Source: Paraliobacillus ryukyuensis (GTDB lineage: Bacteria; Bacillota; Bacilli; Bacillales; Amphibacillaceae). Taken from it: DNA of 64,000 nt. A program made the position numbers and the translations under genes. Positions 36,489 to 45,584 of this stretch are shown here, piece after piece (position 1 is the stretch's first letter; each line of letters starts with the position of its first letter). The notes under the pieces are model-generated. The model had not been told where the DNA came from, ran no database searches, and was given only the letters and a program-made list of their open reading frames with translations. The stretch is taken from NCBI RefSeq assembly GCF_003315295.1, contig NZ_QNRI01000001.1, forward strand, positions 248,001-312,000, in the 5' to 3' direction.

Positions 36489-37445
36489 TTGTTAGGGGAA
36501 AAAGGATACTTACACTTATGTGAACACATATTAGCAAATGGAACTAAAAAGGCAGATCGAACGAATACTGGGACTTATTCTGTCTTTGGCCATCAATTAC
36601 GCTTTAATCTACAAGAAGGTTTTCCGTTATTAACAACAAAACGCGTACCTTTTCGCTTGATTGCTAGTGAATTAATTTGGTTTTTAAAAGGTGATACCAA
36701 CATCCGCTTTTTATTACAACATAACAACAACATCTGGAATGAGTGGGCATTTAAAAACTGGGTAGAAAGTGATGAATACAACGGTCCGGATATGTCTGAT
36801 TTTGGTAACCGAGCGCAAACAGATCCAGACTTTAAAGAACGATATGATCAAGAGATGGACTCCTTTAAACATCGAATCCTAACAGAAGATGATTTTGCAG
36901 AAAAGTATGGTGACTTAGGAAATGTTTACGGGAAGCAATGGCGTCACTGGAAAACATCGCAAGGAGAAACTATCGATCAAATAAGTCAAGTTATTGATGC
37001 AATTAAGAAAAATCCTGATTCTAGAAGACATATGGTAACAGCTTGGAATCCAGAAGATGTTCCAAGTAATATGGCTTTACCTCCATGTCATACTATGTTT
37101 CAATTTTATGTAGCAGAAGGAAAACTTTCTTGTCAATTATATCAACGAAGTGGCGATGTTTTTTTAGGCGTTCCATTTAATATTGCGAGTTACGCGCTGT
37201 TAACACATCTAATTGCTTTCGAATGTGGACTAGAAGTTGGTGAATTCATTCATACATTAGGGGATGCACATATTTACTCGAATCATCTTTCACAGGTGAA
37301 GACACAGTTAGAACGAGAACCATACGCTTTCCCTAAACTACGTATCAATGAGAATCTAACATCTATCTTTGCAATTAAAATGGATGACCTTAGCATGGAG
37401 AACTATCAATCACATCCACCAATCAAAGCACCTGTAGCTGTATAA
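36489..37445 (+). CDS. thyA: Thymidylate synthase
   Basis: ThyA methylates dUMP to dTMP using methylene-THF. The 318-residue length includes an insertion of about 50 residues (about 88-145), as in Lactobacillus casei enzyme. [11 protein letters not shown], the catalytic Cys200 in [14 protein letters not shown], and [22 protein letters not shown] are diagnostic. It starts with TTG at 36489 after GGTGGA. The DHFR gene follows, which regenerates the folate it oxidises. Confidence 0.95.
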   Translation: MLGEKGYLHLCEHILANGTKKADRTNTGTYSVFGHQLRFNLQEGFPLLTTKRVPFRLIASELIWFLKGDTNIRFLLQHNNNIWNEWAFKNWVESDEYNGPDMSDFGNRAQTDPDFKERYDQEMDSFKHRILTEDDFAEKYGDLGNVYGKQWRHWKTSQGETIDQISQVIDAIKKNPDSRRHMVTAWNPEDVPSNMALPPCHTMFQFYVAEGKLSCQLYQRSGDVFLGVPFNIASYALLTHLIAFECGLEVGEFIHTLGDAHIYSNHLSQVKTQLEREPYAFPKLRINENLTSIFAIKMDDLSMENYQSHPPIKAPVAV

Positions 37446-37463
37446 TGGAGGAGGAATGTTATT

Positions 37464-37973
37464 ATGATTTCATTTGTATTTGCCATGGACAAACAACAAG
37501 TGATTGGACTCAATCAATGGATGCCATGGGATCTCCCACGTGATTTGCAATTTTTTAAAGAAAAAACATTACACCATACCGTAATTATGGGAAGAAAAAC
37601 TTTTGAATCGTTTCAAAAACCCTTACCTAAAAGAGAAAATGTCGTGTTAACAAGGGATACGGCATACGCTAAAGAAGGATGCCATGTGATTCATTCCGTT
37701 GACACGGTCTTACAATGGAATAAAGCGAACCCTGAAAAAGAATACTTTGTCATTGGAGGAGGAGAGATTTTTAAACTATTTTTCCCCTATGTCGATCGCA
37801 TGTATATGACGTGGATTAATGATCAGTTTGAAGGAGACACTTATTTCCCTGCTTATGATGAAAGTGAGTGGAAACTAACCAACAAAGAGCAAGGGGTACA
37901 AGATGAAAATAATCCCCATGAATATTATTTCTTACAATACGATCGCAAAAAAATCAATAATAAAGCAATCTAA
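37464..37973 (+). CDS. dfrA: Dihydrofolate reductase
   Basis: Type I DHFR of 169 residues. It shows the active-site GLNQWMPWDLPRDLQFFK with the conserved Asp, VIMGRKTFES for NADPH, and FVIGGGEIFKLFFP. It reduces dihydrofolate produced by ThyA. GGAGGAGG lies upstream, and 18 bases separate it from thyA, so they form an operon. Confidence 0.95.
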   Translation: MISFVFAMDKQQVIGLNQWMPWDLPRDLQFFKEKTLHHTVIMGRKTFESFQKPLPKRENVVLTRDTAYAKEGCHVIHSVDTVLQWNKANPEKEYFVIGGGEIFKLFFPYVDRMYMTWINDQFEGDTYFPAYDESEWKLTNKEQGVQDENNPHEYYFLQYDRKKINNKAI

Positions 37974-38001
37974 TATCAAAAAAAGCTAAAGGAGAAAGGA
38001 T

Positions 38002-38220
38002 ATGCGTTCTTTTTATCAATATATGATGCGTTTTCGTGGCGCAAAACAGGTAACCAATGAGACAAGGTTAGCTGATTGGATGTTTCATGATCATAGCTTC
38101 CCAAAACAGAGTCGGTCTTATGATGAAATTAGTAGATATTTAGAATGGAATATTCCTTTTACAGAAGCTTTACAAGTATTCGATAGACTATGGGAGCAAT
38201 ATCAAGAAGATACAGCTTAG
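38002..38220 (+). CDS. yozE: YozE family protein (UPF0346)
   Basis: A 72-residue helical SAM-like protein. SFYQYMMRFRG, LADWMFHDHSFPKQS and YDEISRYLE match YozE. It lies 28 bases after dfrA with an AAAGGAG site, and a terminator follows, so it is the last gene of the thyA-dfrA unit. Function is unknown. Confidence 0.88.
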   Translation: MRSFYQYMMRFRGAKQVTNETRLADWMFHDHSFPKQSRSYDEISRYLEWNIPFTEALQVFDRLWEQYQEDTA

Positions 38221-38250
38221 ACTCTAGTGCCAACTGGAGTCTTTTTAAAA
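38219..38250 (+). terminator. Terminator after yozE
   Basis: Stem AGACTCTAG / CTGGAGTCT with a five-T tail. Confidence 0.75.
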
Positions 38251-38312
38251 ATTTAATCCACTGACACGTTAGACGTGCTATACTATTTTACATAGATTAG
38301 GAGGAAAAGAAG

Positions 38313-38561
38313 ATGAGCATGCCTATGTCTTTTGAATGGAGACTTGTTACAGAAGGAAATGAAAAACGTGTCGCAAATAAAGATAACTTTTTTTCCATCG
38401 TTTTAGATGGTTATCGATTATTTCCACTTGAAGAAGAGATTGAGATACGTCGTCATCAAGATGCTGATCAGATTGGATATGGAAAAGTTGTCGAAATAAC
38501 TTGGAAAGCAAATCGAACGATTTGTACCTATCAACTTATTTCTTTGTATAGTGTCAATTAA
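38313..38561 (+). CDS. DUF2584 family protein
   Basis: An 82-residue small protein. The pattern M-MP-FEWRLVTEGNE, NFFSIVLDGYRLFPLEEEIEI and TYQLISLYSVN matches the short DUF2584 family of Bacillaceae. AGGAGGA precedes the ATG. It is a single-gene unit of unknown function. The following 280 bases hold a terminator and no further gene until yqfQ. Confidence 0.7.
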   Translation: MSMPMSFEWRLVTEGNEKRVANKDNFFSIVLDGYRLFPLEEEIEIRRHQDADQIGYGKVVEITWKANRTICTYQLISLYSVN

Positions 38562-38636
38562 TTACAACGGGATAGCTCAAATGATGACGCTTCCTGCGCT
38601 TACCCGGGAAATAACCACTTGGCTATTTCCTGTAAA

Positions 38637-38684
38637 TAGCTGAAATTAAGTTTTTCTAAAAGACTTTTTCAGCTTTTTTATTTT
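38637..38684 (+). terminator. Terminator-like structure after the DUF2584 gene
   Basis: AGCTGAAA pairs with TTTCAGCT around an inner AAGT/ACTT stem. A long T run follows. It lies about 75 bases after the stop codon. Confidence 0.55.
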
Positions 38685-38844
38685 TGATTTATACTGCTGT
38701 TTATGATTTATACTAAAATAATTCTGATGAAATAACTACCCTCGTTATCTCCAAAATAAGATGTTACTGAAGAAGTAGCCTACACTTTTTTTATAAAATT
38801 ACGTACACTAGTTTAGAAGTATTTTTATGAAAAGAGGGAGTAAC

Positions 38845-39393
38845 ATGTTACTACCACCAACAAGAGGCGGGCCACCTTCCCCTTCCAATTTCACGCCAAG
38901 AAATATGCAATCATTTCAACCTTGGGGGCCAATGCGTGCACCTTTCACACCTCCCGCTCAAGTACCAAGCACTAGCAGTGGACTACAAGGGCTATTGCAA
39001 CGATTTCTGCCTAGCAAATTGCTTAGTCAAGTCGGAAGTGGTGGGGGAGGGGTTACGCAGACCTTAACCAATCTCCAGCAAATTCTAAAAATGACCCAGT
39101 CTGTCACGCCATTAATTCAACAGTATGGTCCATTAATGAAAAATCTTCCTAGTATGATATCTCTGTTAAAAGCTTTTCAAGAGACCGAATCAGATGATGA
39201 AGCAGAAGAAAAGGACACGGATGAGGATATAGATTTACTAGAAGTGGATGAAGAAGATGAAGATGCAAAAGATCAAGAAGAGCAAACAGTAAAGCCTAAC
39301 AAATTAGATGCGAAAGAAACTTTAAATATCATTGAGACAAATCAATCTCCTAAAAAACGTTCGAACCAATCAGCTCCTAAGCTATATATTTGA
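38845..39393 (+). CDS. yqfQ: YqfQ/VrrA family spore-associated protein
   Basis: A 182-residue protein. A Pro-rich N-terminus (PPTRGGPPSPSNF) is followed by a conserved core GLQGLLQRFLPSK, then TLTNLQQILKMTQSVTPLIQQYGPLMKNLPSMISLLKA. It ends in an acidic Asp/Glu-rich stretch and a Lys-rich end. This order is that of YqfQ (VrrA). ATG 38845 follows AGAGGGAG, and an ATG at 38827 lies upstream of that site. The family is sporulation-linked and its molecular role is unknown. Confidence 0.75.
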   Translation: MLLPPTRGGPPSPSNFTPRNMQSFQPWGPMRAPFTPPAQVPSTSSGLQGLLQRFLPSKLLSQVGSGGGGVTQTLTNLQQILKMTQSVTPLIQQYGPLMKNLPSMISLLKAFQETESDDEAEEKDTDEDIDLLEVDEEDEDAKDQEEQTVKPNKLDAKETLNIIETNQSPKKRSNQSAPKLYI

Positions 39394-39462
39394 TATTCAA
39401 CCTTAAACTAACTACAATAATAATGAGAGTAATGATTACCATTCAACTAGGAGGAATGTATC

Positions 39463-40422
39463 TTGGATCAAACGTTTGCGTTAGCAACATTTGCAGGGGG
39501 TTGTTTTTGGTGTATGGTTGAACCATTTGATGAGCAGCCTGGCATAGAAAAAATTGTTTCCGGTTATACTGGTGGACATACGGAAAATCCAACGTATGAA
39601 GAAGTATGTTCCAATACAACCGGCCATGTTGAGGCTGTTCAAATTACTTACCAACCAGATGTTTTCCCATATGAACGTTTATTAGAATTATTTTGGCAAC
39701 AAATTGATCCAACCGATCCTGGTGGACAATTTAATGATCGAGGTGAATCTTACCAAACTGCTATATTTTATCACAATGAGGAGCAGCGAATGTTAGCAGA
39801 AGCGTCGAAAGAAGCATTAGCCCAATCAGGTAAATTTAAAAATCCAATTGTGACAAAAATTCTACCCGCTCAAACATTTTATCCAGCAGAAGAAAAACAC
39901 CAAGATTATTACAAAAAAAATACGTTCCATTATCGTTTATATAAAAAAGGTTCAGGGAGAGAAGACTTCATTAACCGAAACTGGAAAAAGAAATATACCA
40001 AAGAAGAATTAAAAAAAATGCTTTCTCCCATTCAGTATCAAGTTACACAAGAAAACGGTACAGAAAGACCTTACCAGAATGAATACTATGATTTAGAAGA
40101 AGATGGGATTTATGTAGATATCGTAAGCGGGGAACCACTTTTTTCTTCAAAAGAGAAATATGATGCTGGGTGTGGTTGGCCAAGCTTCACCAAACCACTT
40201 CATCGCAATCAGTTAACCGAGAATATGGATACATCACTTGGTATGCGACGAATAGAAGTTCGTAGTAAAGATGCAGATTCGCATTTAGGACATGTATTTG
40301 ATGATGGTCCAATTGATCAAGGTGGTATGCGCTATTGCATGAATTCTGCAGCCATGCGATTTATACCGAAAGACAAATTAAAAGAAGAAGGTTATGGGCA
40401 ATATCTTTCTTTGTTTGAATAA
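39463..40422 (+). CDS. msrAB: Bifunctional peptide methionine sulfoxide reductase MsrA/MsrB
   Basis: A 319-residue fusion. MsrA comes first (residues ~4-160; AGGCFWC with catalytic Cys14, [17 protein letters not shown]-like and EEKHQDYY). MsrB follows (about 180-315; [22 protein letters not shown] and [11 protein letters not shown] with catalytic Cys292). It repairs both S- and R-methionine sulfoxide. In B. subtilis msrA and msrB are separate genes. The two CxxC zinc motifs of some MsrB proteins are absent. TTG start with AGGAGG 8 bases upstream. Confidence 0.93.
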   Translation: MDQTFALATFAGGCFWCMVEPFDEQPGIEKIVSGYTGGHTENPTYEEVCSNTTGHVEAVQITYQPDVFPYERLLELFWQQIDPTDPGGQFNDRGESYQTAIFYHNEEQRMLAEASKEALAQSGKFKNPIVTKILPAQTFYPAEEKHQDYYKKNTFHYRLYKKGSGREDFINRNWKKKYTKEELKKMLSPIQYQVTQENGTERPYQNEYYDLEEDGIYVDIVSGEPLFSSKEKYDAGCGWPSFTKPLHRNQLTENMDTSLGMRRIEVRSKDADSHLGHVFDDGPIDQGGMRYCMNSAAMRFIPKDKLKEEGYGQYLSLFE

Positions 40423-40456
40423 ATATTGGATAAAAGAAAAATATGAAGCAATAAAA

Positions 40457-40498
40457 AAAACGAACTATCTCTGATTTCATCATTATAGTTCGTTTTTC
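40457..40498 (+). terminator. Terminator after msrAB
   Basis: Stem AAAACGAACTAT / ATAGTTCGTTTT with T tail. Confidence 0.75.
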
Positions 40499-40637
40499 AA
40501 TATGGTTACCTATCTCGCATGAGAAACATCATGCTGATTTTATAGATTCGCAAAACATCTTATAACTACTTATTTTTTTATAGTATTCATGCTAAAATGA
40601 AATAGAAGAAGTATGTAAGAGAGAAAGAAGGTGCATA

Positions 40638-40847
40638 ATGATGATACATAAAACGTGGGATAAATCAGAAACCATAAAAAAAGTCCAATGTGTACATGCA
40701 AATGCAAAAAAGTTTGTCGTCGATAACGTATTAACACCAGGTAAAGTATATGATGTTAAAAATGAAACCGATGAATTCTATTTTATTATAGATAATACGA
40801 ATAGAATTGGTGGTTTCAAAAAAGATTATTTTACTGAGTTATCATAG
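40638..40847 (+). CDS. DUF6501 family small protein
   Basis: A 69-residue basic, beta-rich protein. IHKTWDKSETIKKVQCVHANAKK, NVLTPGKVYDVKNETDEFYF and IGGFKKDYF match a short conserved Bacillaceae family (DUF6501). AAGGTG precedes the ATG. Function unknown. Confidence 0.7.
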   Translation: MMIHKTWDKSETIKKVQCVHANAKKFVVDNVLTPGKVYDVKNETDEFYFIIDNTNRIGGFKKDYFTELS

Positions 40848-40898
40848 CTTAGTAGATAAGGATAAGTAATATAAGCCTCTTAAGTAGGAGATGATCTC

Positions 40899-41444
40899 AT
40901 GAAGCAAATCATTTTGATTCGCCATTGTCAAGTAGAAGAACACCATAAAGATTCTCCATTAACCCATCATGGCGTGAACCAGGCACATCGGTTAGCAGCA
41001 TATTTTAAAGAAAAAGGTATAAGGGTAGATCGAATTGTTACTAGTCCTTTTATGCCTGCAATAGAAACGATTAAACCATTCGCTAATGCATCTAACATTC
41101 CGATAGAAAAAGATGTTCGTTTAGAAGAAAGGATTCTTAGTGATGAACCCATTGATGATTGGCTAGACGTAATAGAGACATCCGTTAGAGACTATGACTT
41201 TTCCTTATCCGGTGGTGAATCATCTAATGAAGCCTTGCGAAGAGGCTTAGAGAGCTTGAATGAGTTGTGGCAAGATGAAAATCATGAAATTGCCGCTGTT
41301 GTAACACATTATAATTTATTTAGTTTGCTGGTATCACATTATGCTGATCAATTTGAATTTAATGATTGGAAAATGTTAAAAACACCAGATGTTTTCTTAA
41401 TTGAACAACAGCAGAATGCGTATCAAGTAACACATTTATGGTAA
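40899..41444 (+). CDS. Histidine phosphatase family protein
   Basis: A 181-residue member of the phosphoglycerate-mutase-like superfamily. ILIRHCQ carries the phosphoryl-accepting His but with Cys in place of the usual Gly of RHG. VTSPFMPAIETIKPF supplies the Arg/Ser region, and AVVTHYN the second His. The substrate is not predictable. AGGAGATGA precedes the ATG. Confidence 0.8.
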   Translation: MKQIILIRHCQVEEHHKDSPLTHHGVNQAHRLAAYFKEKGIRVDRIVTSPFMPAIETIKPFANASNIPIEKDVRLEERILSDEPIDDWLDVIETSVRDYDFSLSGGESSNEALRRGLESLNELWQDENHEIAAVVTHYNLFSLLVSHYADQFEFNDWKMLKTPDVFLIEQQQNAYQVTHLW

Positions 41445-41530
41445 GCTTATTGTTGTCTAACTATTGGGAAGTTTAGCTAATTGTGATACGATAGACAGAC
41501 TGTAGTAAAGATTTAAGGAGGTTTTTTCTT

Positions 41531-41770
41531 TTGGCTTTTGTTATTACATCACCATGTAAAGAAGAAAAAGCAGGCGAATGTGTTGAAGTTTGTCCTGTCG
41601 ATTGTATAGAAGAAGGAAAAGATATGTTTTATATTGATCCAGATATCTGTATTGATTGCGGTGCGTGTGAAGCTGTTTGTCCAGTAGAAGCCATCTTCAT
41701 GGAAGATGAAGTACCTGACGAAGAGCATGAGTACATTTCACTCAATCGCCAATTTTTCCAAGAAAATTAA
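41531..41770 (+). CDS. Ferredoxin, probable 7Fe type
   Basis: A 79-residue acidic electron carrier. The first half has Cys9, Cys17 and Cys21-Pro, the spacing C-x7-C-x3-CP typical of a [3Fe-4S] site. The second half has CIDCGACEAVCP, a [4Fe-4S] site. Cys25 may complete cluster pairing. An AAGGAGG site sits 10 bases before a TTG start. The partner enzymes are not evident from context. Confidence 0.88.
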   Translation: MAFVITSPCKEEKAGECVEVCPVDCIEEGKDMFYIDPDICIDCGACEAVCPVEAIFMEDEVPDEEHEYISLNRQFFQEN

Positions 41771-41776
41771 TTCATG

Positions 41777-41806
41777 AAAAAGTCGCGACAATTTCGCGAC
41801 TTTTTT
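41777..41806. terminator. Terminator between ferredoxin and acylphosphatase
   Basis: Stem AAAAAGTCGCGA / TTCGCGACTTTTTT, loop CAAT. It lies between convergent genes. Confidence 0.85.
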
Positions 41807-41832
41807 AAATATGCATCTTTTTGATCGGTCTG

Positions 41833-42114
41833 TTAATATACTACATCAAAATCTTGATAATTTTTCAATTCTTCGTAAGTTTCTATATCTACATTATCTA
41901 CTTTAATAAATCGACTGGGTCCGGCTTTAATGATATCAACAAATTTATAAACCTTCTGTGCGTCACCTTCTGCTTCAATTTCAACTGTTCCATCAACCAG
42001 GTTTTTCACCCACCCGTTAATACCTATTTCTTTGGCTTTCATTTGTGTTGTATATCGAAAACCGACACCTTGTACTTTACCACTAACAATCATATTTACT
42101 CTTACTTTACTCAT
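41833..42114 (-). CDS. acyP: Acylphosphatase
   Basis: A 93-residue small hydrolase of acyl phosphates. The phosphate loop GKVQGVGFRYTTQ has Arg20, and INGWVKNLVDGTVEIEAEG has the catalytic Asn38. The fold and length are canonical. ATG 42114 has an AGGTGAT site. It faces the ferredoxin gene convergently. Confidence 0.92.
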   Translation of the reverse strand: MSKVRVNMIVSGKVQGVGFRYTTQMKAKEIGINGWVKNLVDGTVEIEAEGDAQKVYKFVDIIKAGPSRFIKVDNVDIETYEELKNYQDFDVVY

Positions 42115-42205
42115 GTTATCACCTCAAACCCAAAATAGTTGTTATTAAACTATTTACCATATATCATCAAATTAAACTAGTTTTTAATTACGGAGGTCGT
42201 TAATT

Positions 42206-43183
42206 ATGTTACAAGAAATTTCTATTCAGTCCATTAAAGCTTTTGCTATTGGTCATGCGCAATATCAAGAAGCGGCAACAGGATGTACCATCATTATCAA
42301 CGAAAGAGGAGCAGTGAGTGGTGTAGATGTGCGAGGAGGGGCGCCCGGTACACGTGAAACGGACTTATTACGATCAGAAAATCTGGTACAAGAAACGCAT
42401 GCGATCTTTCTTAGTGGGGGTAGTGCTTACGGGTTAAACGTAGCCGGTGGCATTATGCAATATTTAGAAGAACAAAAAATCGGGTTTGATGTTGGTGTTG
42501 CTAACGTGCCTATTGTGCCAGGAGCTATTTTGTTTGATTTGGGTATTGGAGATGCAACCATTCGTCCAGATGCTGCTTTAGGTTATCAAGCGTGCCTTAA
42601 CGCAACTTCAAACGAACCAGTTACGCAAGGTGCTGTAGGAGCCGGATCTGGCGCTACGGTCGGAAAATGTCTAGGGGTTGACTATTCCATGAAGGGTGGA
42701 TTAGGTACGTATGCCTTACAAATCGGTGAACTTCAAATTGGTGCAGTCGTTGCAGTAAATAGTTTTGGAGATATTATTGATCCTAGTAATGGCTCTATTT
42801 TAGCGGGGGTTTACGACCGTAAAAAAGGACAATTCCTAGACACAGAAAAACAATTATTATCACAGTTATCTAAGCAAACAAATCGGTTTTCTGATAATAC
42901 ATCGATAGGTGTTGTTATGACAAATGCAAAAGCATCAAAAGCGGAAATGAACAAAATTGCAAGCATTGCACACGATGGATTTGCTCGAACCATGCGTCCA
43001 TCTCATACTTTAGTAGATGGAGATACTATATTTACGATGTCGACCAATGAAGTAGAAGCTGATTTAAATTTGGTTGGTATGTTAGCAGTTAAGGTGATCG
43101 AACAAGCAGTTATTAACGCGGTTAAAAATGCTGAAACCACTTGTGGGCAACCGAGTTATCAAGCAATAATCAAAAATAAATAA
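42206..43183 (+). CDS. P1 (S58) family peptidase, DmpA/NylC-like
   Basis: A 325-residue self-processing N-terminal nucleophile hydrolase. GCTIIINERGAVSGVDVRGGAPGTRETDLL and FLSGGSAYGLNVAGGIM are S58 marks. GAGSGATVGKCLG and the DNTSIGVVMTNA segment follow. Cleavage before Thr/Ser in that last motif is expected to generate the two subunits. Relatives are aminopeptidases or amidases. GGAGG precedes the ATG. Confidence 0.88.
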   Translation: MLQEISIQSIKAFAIGHAQYQEAATGCTIIINERGAVSGVDVRGGAPGTRETDLLRSENLVQETHAIFLSGGSAYGLNVAGGIMQYLEEQKIGFDVGVANVPIVPGAILFDLGIGDATIRPDAALGYQACLNATSNEPVTQGAVGAGSGATVGKCLGVDYSMKGGLGTYALQIGELQIGAVVAVNSFGDIIDPSNGSILAGVYDRKKGQFLDTEKQLLSQLSKQTNRFSDNTSIGVVMTNAKASKAEMNKIASIAHDGFARTMRPSHTLVDGDTIFTMSTNEVEADLNLVGMLAVKVIEQAVINAVKNAETTCGQPSYQAIIKNK

Positions 43184-43271
43184 AAAAGTATATAAAATTG
43201 TGATGTTTGTCACAGATATTTTTATTTTTTCATCCATAATAGACAGTAGACTGCCATTTTGAGGTGAAACT

Positions 43272-44198
43272 ATGTCAAACAATTATCAACCAGAATTAAT
43301 TGCAACAGCTAGAGACTTTAACGAAGTAATACAATTAGTAGAAGCAGGCGTTGATGCAATAACACTCGGACATCAGGATTACGGATTGCGCGTACCTGGT
43401 GATTTTTCAATTGAAGAAATAGAAGCGGCTACAACGTATTGTCACCAACATCAAAAAAAAGTCTATGTATTAGCAAATGCAATCTTTCATAATGACAAAC
43501 TAGAATACTTACCTGCTTATTTCGAAAGTTTAGCAGCAATACAAATAGATGCTGTTATTTGTGGAGATCCATCTGTCTTTTCTTTGTTAGAAGATTTGTC
43601 ACTTGATATACCAGTGACCTGGAATCCTGAAACATTAGCTACGAATTATCAAACATTAAACTATTGGCATCAAAAAGGCATCAGTAGAGCAATATTATCC
43701 AACGAGTTATCAATAGATGCTATTAATGAAATTAATAAGCAGGTTGAATTCCCAATTGAAGTACAAGTTCACGGGATGACCTGTATATTTCAATCCAAAC
43801 GTAAGTTAGTACAAAACTATTACCGGCATATTAATGTACCGTATCATGAACAACAAGCGAAACATATTAGGCAAGCGAAAGACGATGATACGCATTATCC
43901 AATCTTTGAAGATGTGAACGGAACGCATATTATGAGTAACGAAGATTTGTGCATGATTGAGCATTTACCATTATTATTAATGAGTCAGATTTCTGGTTTG
44001 CGGATTAATGGCATTTTAAAAAGTACTGATTATCATGTGCAGGTTGCTCGGTTGTACCGTGAAGCAATTGATACTTACTTAGCTGATCCAGATCAGTATG
44101 AATTAAAAAAAGCGGGTTATAAACATCAGATTTATGCCATTCAACCAGACGACAGAATACTAGACACTGGATTTTATTTCAAAGAACAGATTTATTAA
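43272..44198 (+). CDS. trhP1: U32 peptidase-family tRNA hydroxylation protein TrhP1 (YrrN-like)
   Basis: A 308-residue U32 family protein. ELIATARDFNEVIQLVEAGVDAITLG begins the barrel. QVHGMTCIFQSKRKLVQNYYRH is the U32 signature region, in the shorter YrrN form. In B. subtilis YrrN/YrrO (TrhP1/TrhP2) are needed for 5-hydroxyuridine at tRNA position 34, with prephenate as a likely cofactor source. GAGGTGA precedes the ATG. It lies 15 bases before its partner. Confidence 0.85.
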   Translation: MSNNYQPELIATARDFNEVIQLVEAGVDAITLGHQDYGLRVPGDFSIEEIEAATTYCHQHQKKVYVLANAIFHNDKLEYLPAYFESLAAIQIDAVICGDPSVFSLLEDLSLDIPVTWNPETLATNYQTLNYWHQKGISRAILSNELSIDAINEINKQVEFPIEVQVHGMTCIFQSKRKLVQNYYRHINVPYHEQQAKHIRQAKDDDTHYPIFEDVNGTHIMSNEDLCMIEHLPLLLMSQISGLRINGILKSTDYHVQVARLYREAIDTYLADPDQYELKKAGYKHQIYAIQPDDRILDTGFYFKEQIY

Positions 44199-44213
44199 CA
44201 GAGGAGTATGAAC

Positions 44214-45446
44214 ATGATGACAAAACCAATAACAAAAAAACCAGAATTACTTGCTCCTGCTGGAAATTTAGAAAAACTTAAATTTGCTATTCATTATGGA
44301 GCAGATGCAGTATATATTGGCGGAACCCAATTTGGATTGCGTTCAAAAGCGGGTAACTTTTCTTATGAAGACATGGAAGAAGGAATTGCTTTTGCTAGAA
44401 AATATGGTGCTAAAGTATATGTAGCCGCTAATATTATTGCGCACAACGAAAATTTATCAGGTGCAAAAGACTTCTTTAAAGCGTTATATGATATCGGAAT
44501 AGATGCCGTTATTATTGCTGATCCCGCGCTAATAACGGCGTGTAAGGAAGCAGCTCCAAATTTAGAGATCCATATTAGTACACAAGCATCAATTGTAAAT
44601 TGGCGTACGGTGGATTTCTGGAAAAAGGAAGGCATACCACGTGTCGTTTTAGCAAGAGAGGTCTCAATAAAAGAGATGAAAGAAATGAAAGAAAAATTAG
44701 ACATTGAGTTAGAGGCATTTATTCATGGTGCGATGTGTATTTCATACTCTGGTCGATGTGTACTATCCAATCATATGACTGCTCGTGATGCCAATCGAGG
44801 AGGATGTGCACAGTCCTGTCGATGGAAATATGATTTGTTTGAAGATGGGATAGACGGTGCTGTTAGTGTTTCAGAACAAGCAGATGAAGCTTATACCATG
44901 AGTTCCCAAGATTTAAGTATGGTCGAGCATATGCCTGATCTGTTAGAACTTGGGGTTGATAGCTTAAAAATTGAAGGTAGAATGAAGAGTATTCACTATG
45001 TTGCAACAGTGGTGAATGTCTACCGAAAAATTATTGATACCTATTTTGAAGACCCTGAGAACTTCACCCTTAATCCAGCGTGGGTTGATGAAATATGGAA
45101 AGCAGCCCAACGTTCATTAACAACTGCATTTTATTATCAAGAACCTACGGAAAAGGATCAATTATTTGGCAAACCCGATCGAATTCCAAAGTATGATTTT
45201 TCTGGACTCGTGTTAGATTATGATGAAACAACCGAGATAGCAACTATTCAGCAACGAAATAGTTTTGGCGTTGGGGACGAAATAGAATTTTTTGGACCTA
45301 ATTTTTATCATTTCAAACAAACGATTCAAGCAATATGGGACGAAAATGGGGAACCAATTGATCGAGCGAAACATGCTATGATGATCACCAAAGTAAAAGT
45401 AGATCAGCCAGTAAGATATTATGATATGATGCGGAAACAAAAATAA
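44214..45446 (+). CDS. trhP2: U32 peptidase-family tRNA hydroxylation protein TrhP2 (YrrO-like)
   Basis: A 410-residue U32 protein. KPELLAPAGNLEKLKFAIHYGADAVYIGG opens the family barrel. EAFIHGAMCISYSGRCVLSNHM and RGGCAQSCRWKY hold conserved Cys residues expected to bind an Fe-S cluster. It pairs with TrhP1 to make ho5U34 in tRNA. ATG 44214 is used, since the ATG at 44208 abuts the AGAGGAG site. In B. subtilis these genes are next to yrrM and udk; here they stand alone. Confidence 0.88.
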   Translation: MMTKPITKKPELLAPAGNLEKLKFAIHYGADAVYIGGTQFGLRSKAGNFSYEDMEEGIAFARKYGAKVYVAANIIAHNENLSGAKDFFKALYDIGIDAVIIADPALITACKEAAPNLEIHISTQASIVNWRTVDFWKKEGIPRVVLAREVSIKEMKEMKEKLDIELEAFIHGAMCISYSGRCVLSNHMTARDANRGGCAQSCRWKYDLFEDGIDGAVSVSEQADEAYTMSSQDLSMVEHMPDLLELGVDSLKIEGRMKSIHYVATVVNVYRKIIDTYFEDPENFTLNPAWVDEIWKAAQRSLTTAFYYQEPTEKDQLFGKPDRIPKYDFSGLVLDYDETTEIATIQQRNSFGVGDEIEFFGPNFYHFKQTIQAIWDENGEPIDRAKHAMMITKVKVDQPVRYYDMMRKQK

Positions 45447-45487
45447 ATGCTACACTTGGCCGCTATCAAACGAAAATGTAACAACTT

Positions 45488-45529
45488 AAAAACTCTTTTT
45501 ATACTTAGCCTGTATAGAAAGAGTTTTTT
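45488..45529 (+). terminator. Terminator after trhP2
   Basis: Stem AAAACTCTTT-TATAC / GTATA-AAAGAGTTTT with T6 tail. Confidence 0.8.
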
Positions 45530-45584
45530 GTATGTGCAACATGCGATAGGTACATACTAAAGCAAAAAAGGATGACAATTAGAT

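Noticed and set aside
41821-42138. Plus-strand frame opposite acylphosphatase
   Set aside because: It is a shadow of the real minus-strand gene, rich in Phe/Tyr/Asn with no ribosome site or recognisable family.
44363-44704. 113-codon minus-strand frame inside trhP2
   Set aside because: Antisense to a conserved gene, no ribosome site, Ser/Ile-rich composition typical of shadow frames.
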